NCBI RefSeq assembly: GCF_023856365.1
Contig: NC_064536.1
Coordinates: 40,865,276-40,929,275 of the forward strand
Source of the DNA: Brienomyrus brachyistius
Lineage: Eukaryota; Chordata; Actinopteri; Osteoglossiformes; Mormyridae
Length of the DNA stretch: 64,000 nucleotides
Direction: 5' to 3'
In this document: positions 55,915-64,000 of the stretch, piece after piece
Layout: each line of letters starts with the position of its first letter
Position numbering within the stretch: position 1 is the first letter of the stretch
The notes under the pieces: generated by a model
Seen by the model: only the letters and a program-made list of their open reading frames with translations
What the model was told of the DNA's origin: nothing
Databases searched by the model: none
Program-made: the position numbers and the translations under genes

Positions 55915-58900
55915 TTAATCAAAAAGGAAATACCTAATATGAAGAATGGTAATATAAAATAAATTAAAATAATTAAAATGAGCGTGTTTTCCTAGTGTTT
56001 CATTTGTATTTCTAGTTCCTATGTTTCCTCACTTGTATTCTGTTTTGTTTTTTGCTTTGCCTTGGTTGTGATACCGAGGCATCGCAGAAAAAGAGAGGAA
56101 CACAAAGAGTCACTGGCCAGAGAGAACACGCTCTATATTAGCCGCCAAGAAAAAAAAACTACATCAGACACGCAAAGCACATCCGACCAATTACATACAG
56201 GAAACACCACATTGTCAGACGCCGAACTGTAAGACGCGCACATGATGGGAGATTTACATAAGCTAATTACACACGAGGATCGGACAGGGTACACACAAGA
56301 CACGGGTAAACACACGCGCAACAATAAGGAAATGTAACCAGTAACATTAACAATTACGACACAACAAAGGCTAATCCCTTCAAAGACTAACAAGCTGTAA
56401 AAGACGGACAACTCGAGTCCCTACATCGTGACTACAACAATTTGGGCTCCTACCCATGACATCATTAAACAAGGACCGATACGAAGACACGTTGTTTTGA
56501 ATTAGGCGTCAAAAGAGCAAAGGAATAAACTTTCACAGCTAACACATTGAACTAATTAGAATATAATACACTGATAACAGAACAATTACTATTAGTAGGA
56601 ATAGGGATGCTGCTGTCAATCTAAAGAAATACGGGACTTGGGAAATACAAGACAGCGGAACACAGAGTGTGACCGGGGGATTCTGATTGAATGCTTAGTT
56701 ACAAACGATACCGATCTCTCTTTAGTTAGTAATTAGTAAGGCGACTAGCTGCTGCTACTAAAATGACTTTTACCGGTTAGTACAGCTTTTTTGTGAATCT
56801 CTAAGCGACCCATGTTTATATTTAGTTAATAATTGCGTGGTCAAAGCAGTGGTAAAACAAACTTACGTGTGGACTGCATGTCTGTTTTTATGTGAAAGGG
56901 CGGTGAAATGTGTTTTTTTTTTGCAAGTTTATCCTGTACTTACGTAATCCCGTTTCTCATTGGCTATCGGGGTTTTATCGTGTTATGACGGGATCTAGAA
57001 CCTCTGCATCACACGGTCCTTTGGCCACAGAGGGACAGGACGTGCAGTAGGTGGGTGGAAGTAGTTATAGTTAGGTGCCATTCCAGGACTTGCTGTCCCT
57101 GTATTTCAGTGGATTCCTCCCATATTTTTATTAATCAAAAAGGAAATACCTAATATGAAGAATGGTAATATAAAATAAATTAAAATAATTAAAATGAGCG
57201 TGTTTTCCTAGTGTTTCATTTGTATTTCTAGTTCCTATGTTTCCTCACTTGTATTCTGTTTTGTTTTTTTGCTTTGCCTTGGTTCTGATACCGAGGCATC
57301 GCAGAAAAAGAGAGGAACACAAAGAGTCACTGGCCAGAGAGAACACGCTCTATATTAGCCGCCAAGAAAAAAAACTACATCAGACACACAAAGCACATCC
57401 GACCAATTACATACAGGAAACACAACATTGTCAGACGCCGAACTGTAAGACGCGCACATGATGGGAGATTTACATAAGCTAATTACACACGAGGATCGGA
57501 CAGGGTACACACAAGACACGGGTAAACACACGCGCAACAATAAGGAAATGTAACCAGTAACATTAACAATTACGACACAACAAAGGCTAATCCCTTCAAA
57601 GACTAACAAGCTGTAAAAGACGGACAACTCGAGTCCCTACATCGTGACTACAACAATTTGGGCTCCTACCCATGAAATCATTAAACAAGGACCGATTCGC
57701 AGACACGTTGTTTTGAATTAAGCGTCAAAAGAGCAAAGGAATAAACTTTCACAGCTAACACATTGAACTAATTAGAATATAATACACTGATAACAGAACA
57801 ATTACTATTAGTAGGAATAGGGATGCTGCTGTCAATCTAAAGAAATACGGGACTTGGGAAATACAAGACAGCGGAACACAGAGTGTGACCGGGGGATTCT
57901 GATTGAATGCTTAGTTACAAACGATACCGATCTCTCTTTAGTTAGTAATTAGTATGGCGACTAGCTGCTGCTACTAAAATGACTTTTACCGGTTAGTACA
58001 GCTTTTTTGTGAATCTCTAAGCGACCCATGTTTATATTTAGTTAATAATTGCGTGGTCAAAGCAGTGGTAAAACAAACTTACGTGTGGACTGCATGTCTG
58101 TTTTTATGTGAAAGGGCGGTGAAATGTGTTTTTTTTTTGCAAGTTTATCCTGTACTTACGTAATCCCGTTTCTCATTGGCTATCGGGGTTTTATCGTGTT
58201 ATGACGGGTTCTAGAACCTCTGCATCACACGGTCCTTTGGCCACAGAGGGACAGGACGTGCAGTAGGTGGGTGGAAGTAGTTATAGTTAGGTGCCATTCC
58301 AGGACTTGCTGTCCCTGTATTTCAGTGGATTCCTCCCATATTTTTATTAATCAAAAAGGAAATACCTAATATGAAGAATGGTAATATAAAATAAATTAAA
58401 ATAATTAAAATGAGCGTGTTTTCCTAGTGTTTCATTTGTATTTCTAGTTCCTATGTTTCCTCACTTGTATTCTGTTTTGTTTTTTTGCTTTGCCTTGGTT
58501 CTGATACCGAGGCATCGCAGAAAAAGAGAGGAACACAAAGAGTCACTGGCCAGAGAGAACACGCTCTATATTAGCCGCCAAGAAAAAAAAACTACATCAG
58601 ACACGCAAAGCACATCCGACCAATTACATACAGGAAACACCACATTGTCAGACGCCGAACTGTAAGACGCGCACATGATGGGAGATTTACATAAGCTAAT
58701 TACACACGAGGATCGGACAGGGTACACACAAGACACGGGTAAACACACGCGCAACAATAAGGAAATGTAACCAGTAACATTAACAATTACGACACAACAA
58801 AGGCTAATCCCTTCAAAGACTAACAAGCTGTAAAAGACGGACAACTCGAGTCCCTACATCGTGACTACAACAATTTGGGCTCCTACCCATGACATCATTA

Positions 58901-61900
58901 AACAAGGACCGATACGAAGACACGTTGTTTTGAATTAGGCGTCAAAAGAGCAAAGGAATAAACTTTCACAGCTAACACATTGAACTAATTAGAATATAAT
59001 ACACTGATAACAGAACAATTACTATTAGTAGGAATAGGGATGCTGCTGTCAATCTAAAGAAATACGGGACTTGGGAAATACAAGACAGCGGAACACAGAG
59101 TGTGACCGGGGGATTCTGATTGAATGCTTAGTTACAAACGATACCGATCTCTCTTTAGTTAGTAATTAGTAAGGCGACTAGCTGTTGCTACTAAAATGAC
59201 TTTTACCGGTTAGTACAGCTTTTTTGTGAATCTCTAAGCGACCCATGTTTATATTTAGTTAATAATTGCGTGGTCAAAGCAGTGGTAAAACAAACTTACG
59301 TGTGGACTGCATGTCTGTTTTTATGTGAAAGGGCGGTGAAATGTGTTTTTTTTTGCAAGTTTATCCTGTACTTACGTAATCCCGTTTCTCATTGGCTATC
59401 GGGGTTTTATCGTGTTATGACGGGTTCTAGAACCTCTGCATCACACGGTCCTTTGGCCACAGAGGGACAGGACGTGCAGTAGGTGGGTGGAAGTAGTTAT
59501 AGTTAGGTGCCATTCCAGGACTTGCTGTCCCTGTATTTCAGTGGATTCCTCCCATATTTTTATTAATCAAAAAGGAAATACCTAATATGAAGAATGGTAA
59601 TATAAAATAAATTAAAATAATTAAAATGAGCGTGTTTTCCTAGTGTTTCATTTGTATTTCTAGTTCCTATGTTTCCTCACTTGTATTCTGTTTTGTTTTT
59701 TGCTTTGCCTTGGTTGTGATACCGAGGCATCGCAGAAAAAGAGAGGAACACAAAGAGTCACTGGCCAGAGAGAACACGCTCTATATTAGCCGCCAAGAAA
59801 AAAAAACTACATCAGACACGCAAAGCACATCCGACCAATTACATACAGGAAACACCACATTGTCAGACGCCGAACTGTAAGACGCGCACATGATGGGAGA
59901 TTTACATAAGCTAATTACACACGAGGATCGGACAGGGTACACACAAGACACGGGTAAACACACGCGCAACAATAAGGAAATGTAACCAGTAACATTAACA
60001 ATTACGACACAACAAAGGCTAATCCCTTCAAAGACTAACAAGCTGTAAAAGACGGACAACTCGAGTCCCTACATCGTGACTACAACAATTTGGGCTCCTA
60101 CCCATGACATCATTAAACAAGGACCGATACGAAGACACGTTGTTTTGAATTAGGCGTCAAAAGAGCAAAGGAATAAACTTTCACAGCTAACACATTGAAC
60201 TAATTAGAATATAATACACTGATAACAGAACAATTACTATTAGTAGGAATAGGGATGCTGCTGTCAATCTAAAGAAATACGGGACTTGGGAAATACAAGA
60301 CAGCGGAACACAGAGTGTGACCGGGGGATTCTGATTGAATGCTTAGTTACAAACGATACCGATCTCTCTTTAGTTAGTAATTAGTAAGGCGACTAGCTGT
60401 TGCTACTAAAATGACTTTTACCGGTTAGTACAGCTTTTTTGTGAATCTCTAAGCGACCCATGTTTATATTTAGTTAATAATTGCGTGGTCAAAGCAGTGG
60501 TAAAACAAACTTACGTGTGGACTGCATGTCTGTTTTTATGTGAAAGGGCGGTGAAATGTGTTTTTTTTTGCAAGTTTATCCTGTACTTACGTAATCCCGT
60601 TTCTCATTGGCTATCGAGGTTTTATCGTGTTATGACGGGTTCTAGAACCTCTGCATCACACGGTCCTTTGGCCACAGAGGGACAGGACGTGCAGTAGGTG
60701 GGTGGAAGTAGTTATAGTTAGGTGCCATTCCAGGACTTGCTGTCCCTGTATTTCAGTGGATTCCTCCCATATTTTTATTAATCAAAAAGGAAATACCTAA
60801 TATGAAGAATGGTAATATAAAATAAATTAAAATAATTAAAATGAGCGTGTTTTCCTAGTGTTTCATTTGTATTTCTAGTTCCTATGTTTCCTCACTTGTA
60901 TTCTGTTTTGTTTTTTGCTTTGCCTTGGTTGTGATACCGAGGCATCGCAGAAAAAGAGAGGAACACAAAGAGTCACTGGCCAGAGAGAACACGCTCTATA
61001 TTAGCCGCCAAGAAAAAAAAACTACATCAGACACGCAAAGCACATCCGACCAATTACATACAGGAAACACCACATTGTCAGACGCCGAACTGTAAGACGC
61101 GCACATGATGGGAGATTTACATAAGCTAATTACACACGAGGATCGGACAGGGTACACACAAAACACGGGTAAACACACGCGCAACAATAAGGAAATGTAA
61201 CCAGTAACATTAACAATTACGACACAACAAAGGCTAATCCCTTCAAAGACTAACAAGCTGTAAAAGACGGACAACTCGAGTCCCTACATCGTGACTACAA
61301 CAATTTGGGCTCCTACCCATGAAATCATTAAACAAGGACCGATACGAAGACACGTTGTTTTGAATTAGGCGTCAAAAGAGCAAAGGAATAAACTTTCACA
61401 GCTAACACATTGAACTAATTAGAATATAATACACTGATAACAGAACAATTACTATTAGTAGGAATAGGGATGCTGCTGTCAATCTAAAGAAATACGGGAC
61501 TTGGGAAATACAAGACAGCGGAACACAGAGTGTGACCGGGGGATTCTGATTGAATGCTTAGTTACAAACGATACCGATCTCTCTTTAGTTAGTAATTAGT
61601 AAGGCGACTAGCTGCTGCTACTAAAATGACTTTTACCGGTTAGTACAGCTTTTTTGTGAATCTCTAAGCGACCCATGTTTATATTTAGTTAATAATTGCG
61701 TGGTCAAAGCAGTGGTAAAACAAACTTACGTGTGGACTGCATGTCTGTTTTTATGTGAAAGGGCGGTGAAATGTGTTTTTTTTTGCAAGTTTATCCTGTA
61801 CTTACGTAATCCCGTTTCTCATTGGCTATCGGGGTTTTATCGTGTTATGACGGGATCTAGAACCTCTGCATCACACGGTCCTTTGGCCACAGAGGGACAG

Positions 61901-64000
61901 GACGTGCAGTAGGTGGGTGGAAGTAGTTATAGTTAGGTGCCATTCCAGGACTTGCTGTCCCTGTATTTCAGTGGATTCCTCCCATATTTTTATTAATCAA
62001 AAAGGAAATACCTAATATGAAGAATGGTAATATAAAATAAATTAAAATAATTAAAATGAGCGTGTTTTCCTAGTGTTTCATTTGTATTTCTAGTTCCTAT
62101 GTTTCCTCACTTGTATTCTGTTTTGTTTTTTTGCTTTGCCTTGGTTCTGATACCGAGGCATCGCAGAAAAAGAGAGGAACACAAAGAGTCACTGGCCAGA
62201 GAGAACACGCTCTATATTAGCCGCCAAGAAAAAAAACTACATCAGACACACAAAGCACATCCGACCAATTACATACAGGAAACACAACATTGTCAGACCC
62301 CGAACTGTAAGACGCGCACATGATGGGAGATTTACATAAGCTAATTACACACGAGGATCGGACAGGGTACACACAAGACACGGGTAAACACACGCGCAAC
62401 AATAAGGAAATGTAACCAGTAACATTAACAATTACGACACAACAAAGGCTAATCCCTTCAAAGACTAACAAGCTGTAAAAGACGGACAACTCGAGTCCCT
62501 ACATCGTGACTACAACAATTTGGGCTCCTACCCATGAAATCATTAAACAAGGACCGATTCGCAGAAACGTTGTTTTGAATTAAGCGTCAAAAGAGCAAAG
62601 GAATAAACTTTCACAGCTAACACATTGAACTAATTAGAATATAATACACTGATAACAGAACAATTACTATTAGTAGGAATAGGGATGCTGCTGTCAATCT
62701 AAAGAAATACGGGACTTGGGAAATACAAGACAGCGGAACACAGAGTGTGACCGGGGGATTCTGATTGAATGCTTAGTTACAAACGATACCGATCTCTCTT
62801 TAGTTAGTAATTAGTAAGGCGACTAGCTGCTGCTACTAAAATGACTTTTACCGGTTAGTACAGCTTTTTTGTGAATCTCTAAGCGACCCATGTTTATATT
62901 TAGTTAATAATTGCGTGGTCAAAGCAGTGGTAAAACAAACTTACGTGTGGACTGCATGTCTGTTTTTATGTGAAAGGGCGGTGAAATGTGTTTTTTTTGC
63001 AAGTTTATCCTGTACTTACGTAATCCCGTTTCTCATTGGCTATCGGGGTTTTATCGTGTTATGACGGGTTCTAGAACCTCTGCATCACACGGTCCTTTGG
63101 CCACAGAGGGACAGGACGTGCAGTAGGTGGGTGGAAGTAGTTATAGTTAGGTGCCATTCCAGGACTTGCTGTCCCTGTATTTCAGTGGATTCCTCCCATA
63201 TTTTTATTAATCAAAAAGGAAATACCTAATATGAAGAATGGTAATATAAAATAAATTAAAATAATTTAAATGAGCGTGTTTTCCTAGTGTTTCATTTGTA
63301 TTTCTAGTTCCTATGTATCCTCACTTGTATTCTGTTTTGTTTTTTTGCTTTGCCTTGGTTCTGATACCGAGGCATCGCAGAAAAAGAGAGGAACACAAAG
63401 AGTCACTGGCCAGAGAGAACACGCTCTATATTAGCCGCCAAGAAAAAAAACTACATCAGACACGCAAAGCACATCCGACCAATTACATACAGGAAACACA
63501 ACATTGTCAGACGCCGAACTGTAAGACGCGCACATGATGGGAGATTTACATAAGCTAATTACACACGAGGATCGGACAGGGTACACACAAGACACGGGTA
63601 AACACACGCGCAACAATAAGGAAATGTAACCAGTAACATTAACAATTACGACACAACAAAGGCTAATCCCTTCAAAGACTAACAAGCTGTAAAAGACGGA
63701 CAACTCGAGTCCCTACATCGTGACTACAACAATTTGGGCTCCTACCCATGAAATCATTAAACAAGGACCGATTCGCAGACACGTTGTTTTGAATTAAGCG
63801 TCAAAAGAGCAAAGGAATAAACTTTCACAGCTAACACATTGAACTAATTAGAATGTAATACACTGATAACAGAACAATTACTATTAGTAGGAATAGGGAT
63901 GCTGCTGTCAATCTAAAGAAATACGGGACTTGGGAAATACAAGACAGCGGAACACAGAGTGTGACAGGGGGATTCTGATTGAATGCTTAGTTACAAACGA

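Larger units (their letters stand above)
40107..64000 (+). repeat. Satellite array, about 1,216-bp units, 19 full plus one partial
   Basis: Units start at TTAATCAAAAAGG at 40107, 41322, 42538, 43754, 44970, 46186, 47404, 48619, 49835, 51051, 52267, 53483, 54699, 55915, 57131, 58347, 59563, 60778, 61993 and 63207. The last is cut by the window end. Lengths are 1,214-1,218 bp, with differences mostly in T and A runs. All units are in the same direction and differ by only a few bases. Recurring variants (GAAATC/GACATC, AGAGAGG/AGAAAGG, GCAGTAGG/GCATTAGG, GGTTCTGA/GGTTGTGA) show higher-order structure. Each unit has short open frames of 70 and 92 codons on opposite strands, overlapping each other and broken in several units; I do not regard them as genes. 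The unit is AT-rich and non-coding by appearance, with a promoter-like motif cluster near its 3' end. Confidence 0.95.

Noticed and set aside
40107..64000. CRISPR array or ribosomal/snRNA gene cluster
   Set aside because: Units are 1.2 kb without short repeat-spacer structure, and no 5S, 18S, 28S, U1, U2, U5 or U6 sequence was recognised in the unit.

Overview
The window reads as a ray-finned fish (teleost) genome. It is intron-rich and AT-rich, has no bacterial-style gene packing, and is crowded with repeats typical of fish: CR1/L2-like LINE tails, a Tc1/mariner element, Gypsy-like gag-pro remnants, LTRs, and the common teleost tRNA-like and RTE-like repeats. The only host gene family I recognise is a V-type immunoglobulin receptor family of the CD300/CMRF35-like (pIgR-like) kind, on the minus strand. 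I cannot name the species, and no complete gene is visible.

Layout. (1) Positions 1-19308 and 19309-39040 are two direct tandem copies of one segment of about 20 kb. Almost every feature of the first copy recurs about 20.0-20.2 kb downstream. On the minus strand each copy holds the pieces of one receptor gene: a short leader exon (14.4k / 34.4k), an outer Ig exon (0.45-0.76k / 19.76-20.97k), an inner Ig exon (1-99, cut by the window edge / 19.13-19.41k), and a transmembrane plus tail exon with a poly(A) signal (17.72-17.92k / 37.57-37.77k). The transmembrane exon of the gene whose Ig exons lie at 0-0.8k would be left of the window. The Ig exons carry stops, base losses and an insertion, so the visible genes look dead or dying, while leader and transmembrane exons remain open. 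A broken leader on the plus strand and orphan intron-like blocks mark older dead copies.

(2) The two copies differ by several clean events: a 267-bp LTR only in copy 1; a 763-bp insertion plus 136-bp exon duplication only in copy 2; a segment of about 560 bp with a second possible transmembrane exon only in copy 2; and an 88-bp hairpin-containing insertion only in copy 2. Homology between the copies stops exactly where an LTR begins, at 39040/39041.

(3) Positions 39041-39929 are an LTR with a second LTR nested in it. After a 177-bp spacer, 40107-64000 is a tandem array of a repeat of about 1,216 bp: 19 full units and one partial unit running off the right edge. Diagnostic variants show a dimer order and a longer seven-unit (about 8.5 kb) higher-order pattern. 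Part of the unit is related to a diverged dispersed sequence at 2.6-2.9k and 22.8-23.1k. Each unit also carries a compact cluster of promoter-like motifs.

There is no operon or pathway here. The genes relate only as members of one expanding and decaying immune receptor family, in a region shaped by duplication, retroelements and satellite growth. All family calls come from reading motifs by eye. Both the 20-kb duplication and the satellite could be partly assembly artefacts and should be tested as such.
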